This document shows positions 45,471 to 55,445 of a stretch of DNA of 64,000 nt, piece by piece (position 1 is the stretch's first letter; each line of letters begins with the position of its first letter). The position numbers and the translations under genes were made by a program. The DNA comes from Triticum aestivum (lineage: Eukaryota > Streptophyta > Magnoliopsida > Poales > Poaceae): NCBI RefSeq assembly GCF_018294505.1, contig NC_057798.1:368057673-368121672 (forward strand), read 5' to 3'. Under the pieces are notes generated by a model. It was not told the origin of the DNA and searched no databases. It saw only the letters and a list, made by a program, of their open reading frames with translations.

Positions 45471-45982
45471 TGCAGTTTTTTCCGACGAGAAGTTCACTCG
45501 TGTAAGTACTGCTGCACACTTGGTTCAAAGAATGACGTGCACTTGCGTTGACCGTGCAGTGCAGAAGTGTTATCAGAATAGTTATTCTGCTAATATTAGC
45601 AGAATAGACCGGCTGATAGGATATATATATGAAAATGATCAGAAAAATAAAACCTACAAGATGAACATTTTTTCAGAGGCAAAACAGAAACTAAAAAAAC
45701 ATTTTTCTAAAAATTCAAAATAAATTTCAAATTTGAATTCAAACTTTTTGGCATTATTTTCTTCTCGCATTTTTGGAGTTTCATGCTTGCTCCTCTGATA
45801 ATTTTGCGCAAGTATTTGTCAGGTATTTTTTGAAATAAATTTCAAATGCCAATTAAAATCAAAATTCAAATAAAACTCAAAATGCCTCTGAAATTCCAAA
45901 TGCCACTCAAATTCAAACAACATGCATAGATGCTTAGCTAGTAATTGTAAAATATTCCAAATTGAAAATTTGGGATGTTACA

Positions 45983-46407
45983 GAGTGAGTCTCTCGAGTC
46001 CTGCAACTGGAAGCCAAACTCATACCTTTGAACCTTGCCTCATATTCAAAGACTTGGCTTTGAAGGTCGTGAATCTGGCTATGGAGGAAATTGATTTTCT
46101 CGTTGAGGGAGAAGACAATGTACTTCATGGAATTGCCTCCACCTTGAGAACACTGGTGTAAATCTGCGATCATGAGATGATTGGCATTGAGTCCATGTTC
46201 CACCATCCCCTTGCACCGGAAGATGTCCTACTCCATGGCTTCAAGCCTAGGCTCCATAGATCCAGTCCCCTTGGGTCCTTGCACATCATAGATGAGCAGC
46301 ACCCCATCATGCATTTGGATAGCTTGAGGGTGCTGCATCACCTCCCGTAGATATGGGTTGATGACGTTGTCGAAGAGCTTGTCCTTGGAGGAGCTTGAAG
46401 CAGCCAT
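45983..46407 (-). pseudogene. Athila-2 ORF3, N-terminal part
   Basis: It starts at ATG 46407 (MAASSSSKDKLFDN). An in-frame TAG follows after MEPRLEAME, then the frame continues past it with LNEKINFLHSQIHDLQ, a heptad-like coiled coil, until the solo LTR at 45982. The layout (TATA 90 bases upstream, coiled coil in the C-terminal half, stem-loop after the stop) matches Athila-1 ORF3, though the sequences are hardly alike. Confidence 0.65.
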
Positions 46408-46489
46408 GATGGATTGGATTTGATAGAAAACAGCAAGAAAAGAAAATAGGAAATTTCTCCGCGATATGGAGGTCAGCAGGTTCGGGAGG

Positions 46490-46497
46490 TATATAAA
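46490..46497 (-). promoter_or_regulatory. Candidate internal TATA box for Athila-2 ORF3
   Basis: The - strand reads TTTATATACCTCCCGAAC, 90 bases before ATG 46407. Upstream (46558-46621) is a GC-rich inverted repeat with perfect 11-bp arms GGTGGGCACAA and TTGTGCCCACC around CCTGGCATGCCAGG. It parallels the Athila-1 site at 26792. Confidence 0.5.
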
Positions 46498-46557
46498 GAT
46501 TTTTTATCTTGGGGAACAAGCAAAACGGAAGAAAAACGGAGTCCAGAAAGTACATGA

Positions 46558-46621
46558 GGTGGGCACAACCCAACGGGGGGCACCTGGCATGCCAGGCGCG
46601 CCCTATTGTATTGTGCCCACC
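46558..46621 (-). promoter_or_regulatory. GC-rich inverted-repeat module upstream of Athila-2 ORF3
   Basis: Arms at 46558-46568 and 46611-46621 are perfect complements; the interior has its own 14-bp palindrome. Same word content (GTGGGCACAA, GGCGCGCC) as the LTR module at 35865-35915. Confidence 0.55.
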
Positions 46622-46744
46622 AGGGTCACTTTCCTGGAAGTTTCTTATTTTCCTATTTTTTTAAATATTCCAAAACTGATAAAAAATATTTTTGCAGATT
46701 TTTTGGAGTCCGTTTACTTACCGTATCACATACCTCCATTTTTT

Positions 46745-49700
46745 TCATGATTCTGGAGTGTTCTGAAAGGTTTCCTTTATGTGTTCTTCTGGTGTCAAAG
46801 TTTGGATGATATTGCTTTCAACATTAATGGGTGCACCTGATATATAGTGTTTTATTGGTTGCCCATTAACAACCTTCGGGTTAGTACCTTCGGCATTATT
46901 ATTTTTGATAGCTCCAGATCGATAGACCTCCTCGATGACATAGGGTCCTTCCCATTTGGAGAGGATTTTTCCTGTAAAGAATCTGAAATGAGAGTTGTAC
47001 AAAAGAACATATTCTCCAACTTTGAACTCACGCTTTTGGATTCTTTTGTCATGCCATCTCTTAAATTTTTCTTTGAATAACTTTGCATTTTCATAAGCCT
47101 GGGTTCTCCATTCATCTAATGAGCTAATATCAAATAACCTCTTTTCACCAGCAAGTTTGAACTCATAGTTGAGTTCTTTAATTGCCCAATATGCTTTATG
47201 TTCTAACTCAAGAGGCAAGTGACAAGCTTTTCCATAAACCATTTTATAAGGAGACATACCCATAGGATTTTTATAAGCTGTTTTTTAAGCCCAAAGTGCA
47301 TCATCTAATTTCTTAGACCAATTCTTCCAGGACCTATTGACAGTCTTTTATAAGATTAGTTTTATTTCTCTATTGCTAAGTTCAACTTGACCACTAGACT
47401 GAGGATGATAAGGTGATGCAATTCTATGGTTAACATCATACTTAGCAAGCATTTTACGGAAAGCGCCATGAATAAAGTGTGAACCACCATTAGTCATTAA
47501 ATATCTAGGGACCCCAAACCTTGGGAAAATAACTTCCATAAGCATTTTAATAGAGGTGTTGTGATCAGCACTACTGGTTGGAATAGCTGCTACCCACTTA
47601 GTAACATAATCAACAGCAACCAAAATATGTGTATACCCATTATAGGAAGGAAAAGGTCCCATGAAATCAAATCCCCAAACATCAAATGGTTCAACAGCAA
47701 GTGAATAATTCATAAGCATTTCTTGACGCTTACCGATATTACCTATTCTTTGACACAAGAGGAGACAAACTTATGAGCGTCCTTGAAGAGAGTAGGCCAA
47801 TAAAAACTAGATTGGAATACCTTATGAGCATTCTGTCTCCCGCGTGATGTCCCCCATAAGCTTCGGAGTGAAATTTCCGTAGGATTTGTTCCTGTTCATG
47901 CTCAGGTATGCAACATCTAATAATACCATCTACTCCTTCTTTATAAAGATGTGGGTCATCCCAAAAGTAATGTCTTAAATCATAGAAGATTTTTTCTTTT
48001 GTTGGTATGTGAAGATAGGTGGTATGTATTTAGCAACAATATAATTAGCATAGTCAGCATACCAAGGTGTACTATCAGAAACATTTATTGTAGCTAATTG
48101 TTCATCAGGAAAGCTATCATTAATAGGTTGTGGGTCATCAAGAATATTTTCAAGCCTAGACAAGTTATCAGCTACGGGGTTCTCTGGTCCTTTCCTATCA
48201 GTGATATGCAAATCAAATTCTTATACCAGAAGAACCCACCTAATGAGTCTAGGTTTAGCATATTTCTTTTCCATAAGATATTTTATAGTAGCATGATCGG
48301 TGTGAACAATCACTTTAGAATCAACAATGTAAGATCTAAATTTATCACAAGCAAACACCACTGCTCAGAATTCTTTTTTAGTAGTAGCATAATTTCGTTG
48401 AGCACTATCTAGAGTTTTACTAGCATAATGGATAACATTCAGTTTCTTATCAACTCTTTGTCCTAGAACAACACCAACAGCATAATCACTAGCATCACAC
48501 ATAATCTCAAAAGGCAAGTTCCACTCAGGTGGTTGAACAACAGGTGCAGTAATTAAGGCTTTCTTTAGTGTTTCAAAGGATTCCAAGCAATCATCATCAA
48601 AAACAAAGGGAATATGCTTTTGCAAAAGATTCGTAAGAGGCCTAGAAATTTTAGAAAAGGCTTTGATAAACCTCCTATAGAAACCAGCATGACAAAGGAA
48701 ACTACGAATACCTATGATATCTTTAGGACATGGCATTTTCTCAATTGCATCAACCTTGTCTTTGTCCACCTCAATGCCTCTTTCAGAAATTTTATTGCCC
48801 TAGACAATACCTTCGTTAACCATAAAGTGGCACTTCTTCCAATTAAAGACAAGATTTGTTTGTTCACATCTCTGCAAAACTCGATCGAGATTGCTTAAAC
48901 AATCATCAAAAGACTTCCCATAAACAAAAATGTCATCCATGAAAACCTCAACAATCTTTTCACAAAAATCAGAGAATATAGCAGTCATACATCTTGGAAA
49001 GGTAGCAGGTGCATTACATAAACTAAAAGGCATACGTCTATAAGCATAAGTTCCAAACAGACAAGTAGAAGTGGTTTTTTCTTGATCAGGTTGTGAAACG
49101 GGTATTTGTGAAAAAACAAAATGTCCATCAAGGAAGCAAAAATGTGTGTGTTTAGATAATCTTTCTAACATTTGATCAATAAAAGGCAGATGGTAATGAT
49201 CTTTTCTAGTTTCTTTTTATAATTTTCTATAATCAATTACCATCCTATAGCCTGTGACAATTCTTTGCAAAATGAGCTCATTCTTATGATTAGGAACAAC
49301 AGTAATACCTCCCTTCTTAGGGACACAACAAACATGACTTACCCATCTACTATCAGCTATAGGATAGCTTATACCTGCTTCCAGAAGTTTCAATATTTCC
49401 GTTCTTACCACTTCTTTCATCTTAGAATTTAACCGACGTTGGTGATCAACAAAGGGTTTAGCATCAGGTTCCATATTAATTTTGTGCGGACATAGAGTGG
49501 GACTAATGCCCTGAAGATCATCAAGGGTATATCCAATAGCAGCTCGGTGCTTCCTTAGAACTTTCAATAATCTTTCTTCTTCATGTTCTTAAAGGTTAGC
49601 ACTAATAATAACATGATATATCTTTTTATCATCAAGACAAGCATATTTCAAAGTGTTTGGCAATTTTTTAATTCAAACACAATATCACCTTTAGGTGGAG

Positions 49701-50489
49701 GAGGACCTCCTAGAGTTTCAATAGGCAAATTGTGTTTGAGCAAAGGTTGTTGTTCGAAAAAGATTTTATCTATTTCATTTCTTTCACACATATGCAAATC
49801 ATTTTCATGGTCAAGCAAATATTTGTTCCAAAGGATCAGTAGGAGGTACAACAATAGAAGCAAGGCCAATAATTTCATCATTACTAGGAAAATATTTCTA
49901 TGAGGTTGTGTACTAAACTTGGAAAATTTTAATTCATGAGATTCATCACCAAAGCTAACACCGAGAGTTTAATTTCTTACAATCTATTCTGGCATTGACG
50001 ATGTTCAAGAAAGTTCTACCAAAGATAATGGGACAAAAGTCATCTTGTGGGGAGCCAAGAACAAGAAAATCAATATGGTATTTTATTTTCCCACACAAGA
50101 CTTCAACATCTCTAAGAATCCCAATTGGTGATATTAGTATCTCTACTGGCAAGTTTAATAGTGACATCTATGTCTTCTATTTCAGCAGGTGCTATTTCAT
50201 TCTTAATTTCTTCATATAAGGAAAAAGGAATAGCACTCACACTAGCACCTAGGACACATAACCCATGATAAAAATGATCTCCTATCTTAATTGAGACAAC
50301 AAGCATGCCAACAACTGGTCTATGTTTATCCTTTTTATCGGGCTTGGCAGTTCTAGAAGCTTCATCACAGAAGTAAATAACATGCCCATCAATATTATCG
50401 ACCAAGAGATCTTTAATCATAGCAACACTAGGTTCAACTCTTATTTGTTCAGCTGGTTTGGGTGTTCTAACATAACTTTTGTTAATCAC
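46745..50489 (-). pseudogene. pol: Athila-2 pol: protease, RT, RNase H, integrase, heavily broken
   Basis: Protease (about 50112-50489): the active-site context reads LCVLGASVSAIP where Athila-1 has LCDMGASASVIP, so the catalytic Asp is now Val. RT: the fragment at 49217-49567 has ISYPIADSRWVSH, uninterrupted by the SINE; the fragment at 48800-49171 has FLDGHFVFSQI and FMDDIFVYG. RNase H (47975-48769): [20 protein letters not shown]. Integrase: [30 protein letters not shown] (second catalytic Asp changed to Asn) and GQVELSNRE, then KWEGPYVIEEVYR, ending at 46745. Many frameshifts and stops; two catalytic residues are lost, consistent with age. Confidence 0.88.
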
Positions 50490-51633
50490 GGTTGAAGTTT
50501 TAGCATGTTCCTTTATCCTAACAGGGAAAGGTGGTTTTCCATATAAGCAGTTGGAACAACTAGATCAACATTGTAAATGATAGTTCTTCTTTAGCTTTTA
50601 CCGGTTCTTTAATTTCTTATTTAATAGGTGGGTGATATTTAAACCACTTCTCCTTAGGGAGATCAACATGAGTAGCAAATGATTCACAAAAGGAAGCTAC
50701 TATGTCAGAGTCAAGTCCATATTTAGTGCTAAACTTTTGAAAAGCATCGGTTTCATAAAAGATTTAGGTGGTGTTTGGTTCTCTAGTCCGAGGACTTTTT
50801 CTAGTCCCTAGGACTTTTTGAAAAAGACTCTCAAGGAGGTGCTTCTAAGGACTTTTAGCAAAAAGTCCCACCATGTTTGGTTTGCTAGGGACTTTTTCTA
50901 GTCCCAACACAAAAAAGTCCCTGGAACCAAACACCCCCTTAACACAATCAAACTTAGGTTCAATACCTGACTATTTACCTTCATCGAGTTCCCAATCTTA
51001 AGAGTTGCGTTTAATTTTTCTAAAAGATCCCACTGGAATTCAATAGTATTCTTCATAAAAGAACCAATACAAGAAGTATCGAGCATGGATTGATCATTAC
51101 GAGAAAGCCGAGCATAAAAATTCTCAATAATAATTTCTCTTGAGAGCTCATGATTGGGGCATGAATATAACATTGACTTAAGCCTCCCCCAAGCTAGAGC
51201 GATACTTTCTCCTTCATGAGGCCAAAAATTATATATATAATTCCGATCATGATGAACTAGATGCATAGGATAATTTTTTTATGAAATTCCAATTTCAACC
51301 GATTCGAGTTCCAAGATCCAATATCATTGCATAGCCTATACCATGTCAATTCTTTTCCCTTCAAAGATAAAGGGAAAACCTTCTTCTTAGCTTCATCTCC
51401 GGGTAAACCTGCAAGCTTAAACAATCCACAAATTTCATCCACATATATCAAGTGCATATCAGGATGTTCGGTTCCATCTCCTGCATAAGGATTAGCTAGC
51501 AGTTGTTCTACCATACCCAAAGGAATTTCACATTCAATGTTTTAGTAGGTGCAGTAGGTTGAGGGGCAACTAATTGTGGTTCCGGTCGAGGTGCAGATAA
51601 CCCGAACAAACACCTCAAAGGATTGTTTTCCAT
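50490..51633 (-). pseudogene. gag: Athila-2 gag, broken and carrying a MITE
   Basis: It starts at ATG 51633 (MENNPLRCLFG; Athila-1 has MESNCLRGLFG). The gag core is in two frames, 51257-51520 and 50898-51266, separated by a shift in a T run near 51275. A Tourist MITE at 50767-50938 interrupts the C-terminal part. No zinc knuckle seen, as in Athila-1. Confidence 0.87.
50767..50938. mobile_element. Tourist-like (PIF/Harbinger) MITE in Athila-2 gag
   Basis: 172 bp with TIRs GGTGGTGTTTGGTT and, at the other end, GGAACCAAACACCCCC, flanked by 3-bp TTA duplications (50764-50766 and 50939-50941). Athila-1 supplies the empty site: it reads GTGTTAAATC at about 2547-2556, with a single TTA. Confidence 0.9.
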
Positions 51634-51713
51634 AGTAACAAGTGACAATAAATTTCAGCACGTAGTAATAATGTTTCCTTACCAATTTCCACCTACCAAG
51701 AGCGCTTCACTCC

Positions 51714-51731
51714 TTGAAAATGGCGCCAGAA
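51714..51731 (-). other. Degraded primer-binding site of Athila-2
   Basis: On the - strand TGGCGCCATTTTCAAGGA: the first seven bases fit the tRNA-Asp complement, most of the rest is mutated. Confidence 0.55.
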
Positions 51732-51739
51732 AATAGCCT

Positions 51740-53224
51740 TGGTGACCCACAAGCATATGGGCTCAATTGTAGCCTTTTAGATAAGTAAGAGTATCGAACC
51801 CAATGAGGAGCGGAAGGAACTAACAAGTGGTTTTCAGCAGGTAATTTCTGCAACTGCTAAAAATGTAAGTAGCGGAGTAGTTTGATAGCAAGATAATTTG
51901 TGACGAGCAAGTAATGAAAGTAGTAACAAAAGTGCAACAAGGTAGCCCAATCCATTTGAGGCAAAGGATAGGCCAAAGAGGTCTCTTATGATAAGCAAAG
52001 TGTTCTTGAGGGTACACGAGAATTTCATCTAGTCACTTTCATCATGTTGGCTTAATTCGTATTTGCTACTTTGATAATTTGATATGTGGGTGGACCATTG
52101 CTTAGGTGTTGTTCTTACTTGAACAAACCTCCTACTTATGATTAACCCTTTCGCAAGCATCATCAACTACGAGAAAAGTATTAAGAATAAATTCTAACCA
52201 TAGCATTAAACTTTTGGATCCAATCGGTCTCTTACGGAATAGCGCATAAACTGGGGTTTAAGCTTCTGTCACTCTCGCAACCCACCATCTAATAACTACT
52301 CCACAATGCACTCCCTTAGGCCCAAATAAGGTGAAGTGTCATGTAGTCGACGTTCACTTGACACCACTAAGGGAATCACAACATACAGATCATCAAAATA
52401 TCGAACACATATCAAGTTCACATGATTATTTGCAACATGATTTCTCCCGTGACCTCAAGAACAAAAGTAACTACTCACTAAATAGAATAATGGATCTGAA
52501 CATATAATCTTCCACCAAATAACCATATAGTAATCAACTACAAGATGTAATCAACACTACTAGTCACCCACAAGCACCAATCTATAATTTCGGCACAAAG
52601 ATTGAACACAAGAGATGAACTAGGGTTTGAGAGGAGTTGGTGATGTCGAAGATGTTGATGAAGATAGCCCTCCCTAAGATGGGAGAGTTGTTGGTGATGA
52701 TGATGATGATGATTTGCACCTCCGGGAGGGAAGTTCCCGTGGCGGAATCGCTCCACCGGAGGGCAACAATGCTCCTACCCAAGTTCCGCTTCGAGACGGC
52801 GGCGCTTCGTCCCGAAAGTCCTCTCTTTATTTTATTTCTAGGTCAAAAATTACTTATATACCAGAAGAGGGCACCGGAGGTGGTCTGGGTGAGCACAACC
52901 CATCAGGGCGCGCCTGGGCTCCCTGGCGCGACCAGGTGGGTTGTGCCCACCTGGTGGGCCCCCTCTGGTACTTATTGACTCCAAAAATTCTTATTTATTC
53001 AATAAAAAATCCTCATGAAGTTTCAGCTCATTTGGAGTTGTGCAGAATAGGTAGCTTGACGTAGCTTTTTAAGGTCCAGATTTCCAGCTGCCAGAATTCT
53101 CCCCCTTTGTATATACCTTGCATATTATGAGAGAAAAGGAATTAGAATTGCTCCAAAAAGCATTATTATACAATAAAACAACATAAATAACAGTAGAAAA
53201 ACATGATTGAAAATGGATGTATCA
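51740..53224 (-). repeat. 5' LTR of Athila-2
   Basis: 1485 bp; lacks a segment of about 35 bp present near 35415-35450 in the 3' LTR. Contains the same GC-rich inverted repeat (about 52895-52950) and TATA region (52850-52862). Confidence 0.92.
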
Positions 53225-53640
53225 GCGCGCGCGCGCGCACCCAGCCCGCCCCCCCACACACACACTAAGACTCCATCTCACACACACATGGTCTAGGAAG
53301 AGCATTTGTTCCTACCACACTTCATCCAACCTTACCCGTATGATAAATAATCACCTTAATTTACTTGTATAACATGGACAAATTCCACTTTACTTTAGTA
53401 GTTGGCAAACTTCTCATGATTATATAATGCAAATCACGAGCAGGAAGTGACATTTTTTTCTTACACAACCACGTTAACATGGCCATGCAAATCACTACCT
53501 AAAGTGTAACACCATTATACTTATATCCCGATGGAAAAGGTAGAGTACATGTACGAAGAGTAGATTCGCACACATGCACTCTATCTCTCAGAATCTCACA
53601 CACATACCAGTTACGTGATGCCCCCTTATGCAGACCCGTA
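53225..53640. other. Simple-sequence tract continued, then AT-rich intergenic DNA
   Basis: GC dinucleotide run (53225-53237) followed by CACACA runs, the far side of the tract split by Athila-2. No gene. Confidence 0.6.
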
Positions 53641-53682
53641 TGTTACAATTTGTGCACCCATGGGTACACGTGATGGTGCGCA

Positions 53683-54040
53683 TTTATTTAAGCCGGACGG
53701 CGAACCCAAACAGTAGCTGCATTCATTCCCCTCTCGCCGCCTCTTCTCTAGTCGCCGTCACCCGATAGCCATGGCCAGACCAAAGGTAATGACATACGCC
53801 ATACTCCCACCAGAGCGGTGCTATAATCTTGAGGCGGTGCGAAGCCCGGATCGTAGCCGCCCTACCTCTGGAGTCCGGACTAGCCAGAGCCGGACGAGGA
53901 GGCGTTGGAGGCGCAGCAGCACGCTGAGCCGGACGAGGAGAACGACGATGCGGAGCCGGAACAGGAGGACGACGACGCGGGTGAAACAGAGCCGAAGGAG
54001 GACGATGATTTCCATCATACTCAGACTTAAATGGCTTTGA
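53683..54040 (+). pseudogene. Possible first exon with promoter, function unknown
   Basis: TATTTAAG near 53686, a pyrimidine-rich leader and an ATG at 53771 in a GCCATGGCC context look like a plant gene start. The ATG frame gives a short peptide (MARPKVMTYAILPPERCYN) that turns into Arg/Ser repeats. Another frame over 53885-54030 is strongly acidic (EPDEENDDAEPEQEDDDAG) but has a stop upstream. Likely a decayed or captured exon; no family recognised. Confidence 0.35.
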
Positions 54041-54629
54041 GTTTCACGCCACACTTATTTCATAGAGATAAGAGAAAGGAAATTTTAGTGGTCATGCATG
54101 CATCTTTTTGTGCTAGCACTCCTATATAAAGGTTGACCGGTCGCTTCCCGCAGACGTGCGCGGGCAGTGGAAGAGGAAGGAGAAGGAAAGCGGGCTGTTG
54201 AGTACGCCAGTTGTAGCACGAGCTCCAAGGAATGTTCGTGCCAAACAATGCATAGTTGTACAGTATAGTCCAGCGGAATATGAATTGGCCTTTAGGTTGC
54301 ATGTGGATGACATGGCGGCAACATGCAGGCTGCAGTTCGACAGCCTACCACTCTGCTTCGCACGGTTTGGTCACGCAAGATTTGCATGCATGTGTGTCAC
54401 ACACGTACTAGTCGAAGGCGTGCTCGAAAAAGGGCGACCAGGTCCGCTAGTCTGCATCGGTCCATGCGCCTGGAAAACAACTATCCCAGTCGATGTAAAT
54501 GTCATGCGTGCTTTAATTTCGGGCTAGTGGATGGACGCGAACGTGACGTACAACAAACCGCCCGCCAGCTCCCTAATCTCTATCTCTACTCTTATAATAA
54601 TAATAATAATCTATCTATCTCTATCTCTC
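54041..54629. other. Low-copy intergenic stretch with one unassigned ORF
   Basis: A 123-codon frame at 54156-54527 on the + strand has no recognised domain. 54575-54660 is a TAA/CTAT/CTACTA microsatellite region. Confidence 0.35.
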
Positions 54630-54880
54630 TTCTACTACTTCTACTACTCTTATAAAAAGCAGAGTTGGTGATGATGTTGTGCCTGCCATCCCGCAATATA
54701 GGTCGTCCAATTTATATCTGAAGGATAGGAAGAAAACTATGGCAATTTTGCAAAAAGATACCCACACCCCTCTCCACATTTGCAAATAAGGCCTTCCCTC
54801 GTTCATCTTTTCTCTCACAAGCTAAACTATCATACAAATGCATCTTGATGTTACGTGCAATGCACGAGGATGTTTCCTTG
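54630..54880 (+). mobile_element. Candidate short non-autonomous Helitron
   Basis: The left part reads TCTACTACTCTTATAAAAAGC then AGAGTTGGTG, like the 5' ends of grass Helitrons (TCTCTACTACT...). The right part has the hairpin CGTGCAATGCACG (54854-54866) of the type found just before Helitron 3' ends. The expected terminal CTRR is not clear (CTTG at about 54877), so the right boundary is uncertain. Confidence 0.4.
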
Positions 54881-55062
54881 GGGGTCTCTCCAGCGCGGCA
54901 TGGCCGTAGTTGCAAGTTGGCGCCCCTTGAGATGCCGACGTTGAGGGGCACTCAGATTTTGCCCGATGAGTAGGTAAGTGATGAGTTTGATCACATAGTA
55001 AATGCATTCTAAAGACTACCTCCGTGTCCATTTCCTGATTCCCCCGCTGCCCACTGTTTCAC

Positions 55063-55445
55063 AGGTTAGGCTTGGTGCCAGCGGAGATTGGCTTGCATAT
55101 GTACGGGAGGGTACCAACATCAATTTGCACAACATTTACAATGGTGACACCGTTCCCGTAGAACCTTTGTCCAACATTGGGATCAGCCATGCAACGGGCC
55201 ACCGCCTGAATTGGTACGATGCAACCACGGTGAGATTGAAGAAGATAGCAATCCCGGAAGCCCCGATAAGGTCGTCCGCCAAAAAAAATTACACTCTCAT
55301 CACGGTGTTTGACATCGCGATTGCTTTCATGAACCCTGCACATGGCGGTCAAAGGTGGACCATGCTGTCTACGTCCGATTTGTTGTCGTATGAGTACGAA
55401 GGCACTGTGCTCCTTTCTAACCGCATCTTCACGGTGACAAACTAG
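55063..55445 (+). pseudogene. F-box/DUF295-type beta-propeller exon fragment
   Basis: A splice acceptor CCCACTGTTTCACAG directly precedes an open frame (VRLGASGDWLAYVREG ... NLHNIYNGDTVPVEPL ... GGQRWTMLSTSDLL ... LLSNRIFTVTN) of 127 codons ending in TAG. The GDWLAYV, NIYNGDTVPV and final RIFTVTN pattern resembles the repeats of plant DUF295/KIB-type proteins, which often carry an N-terminal F-box and act in ubiquitin ligases. No F-box exon is visible nearby, and the domain is shorter than the family's usual 300-plus residues. Probably a fragment, perhaps captured by a transposon. Assignment is from motif style only. Confidence 0.5.

Larger units (their letters stand above)
41005..45615. mobile_element. 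Candidate TIR transposon without transposase (Mutator-like?) in the solo LTR
   Basis: A 4611-bp block flanked by an exact 10-bp direct duplication ATAGGATATA (40995-41004 and 45616-45625). The left end begins GGGTGGGTCTATTCT; the right end, on the complementary strand, begins CAGCCGGTCTATTCT. They share GGTCTATTCT. Both ends are followed by subterminal TATTCTG/TATTCTGCTAA copies. The left 1 kb is GC-rich; the rest is AT-rich and repeat-laden. No transposase domain was seen, so it would be non-autonomous. The TSD length fits Mutator (8-11 bp), but the TIR is short for that group, so classification is tentative. Confidence 0.55.
37862..45982 (-). mobile_element. Solo LTR (Gypsy type) inserted in Athila-2 ORF3, itself interrupted
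   Basis: Bounded by TGTAGCGACC at the left and GGATGTTACA at the right (TG...CA, reading TGTAACATCC on the - strand), with an exact 5-bp TSD GAGTG at 37857-37861 and 45983-45987. Without the inner insertion (41005-45615 plus a 10-bp TSD copy) it is about 3.5 kb. There is no gag/pol and no internal second LTR, so it is a solo LTR left by LTR-LTR recombination. A - strand TATA box (CCCTATATAAAGC, about 40650-40662) and the GC-rich stretch after it would be promoter and leader. Long-LTR Gypsy groups in Triticeae (Sukkula-like) start similarly, but I do not name the family. Confidence 0.85.
34677..53224 (-). mobile_element. Second Athila-lineage retrotransposon (Athila-2), older and interrupted
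   Basis: LTRs are 51740-53224 (5') and 34677-36192 (3'), opposite in orientation to Athila-1. A near TSD exists: GCACG (34672-34676) against GCGCG (53225-53229), one CpG-type difference. On the - strand: degraded PBS, gag (from 51633), protease, RT, RNase H, integrase (to 46745), ORF3 (46407 downward), 3' non-coding, PPT (36206-36193), 3' LTR. The LTRs differ by roughly 10 % over the first 380 aligned bases by eye, so it is older than Athila-1. It carries a Tourist MITE in gag and a solo LTR in ORF3. All ORFs are broken. Confidence 0.9.
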
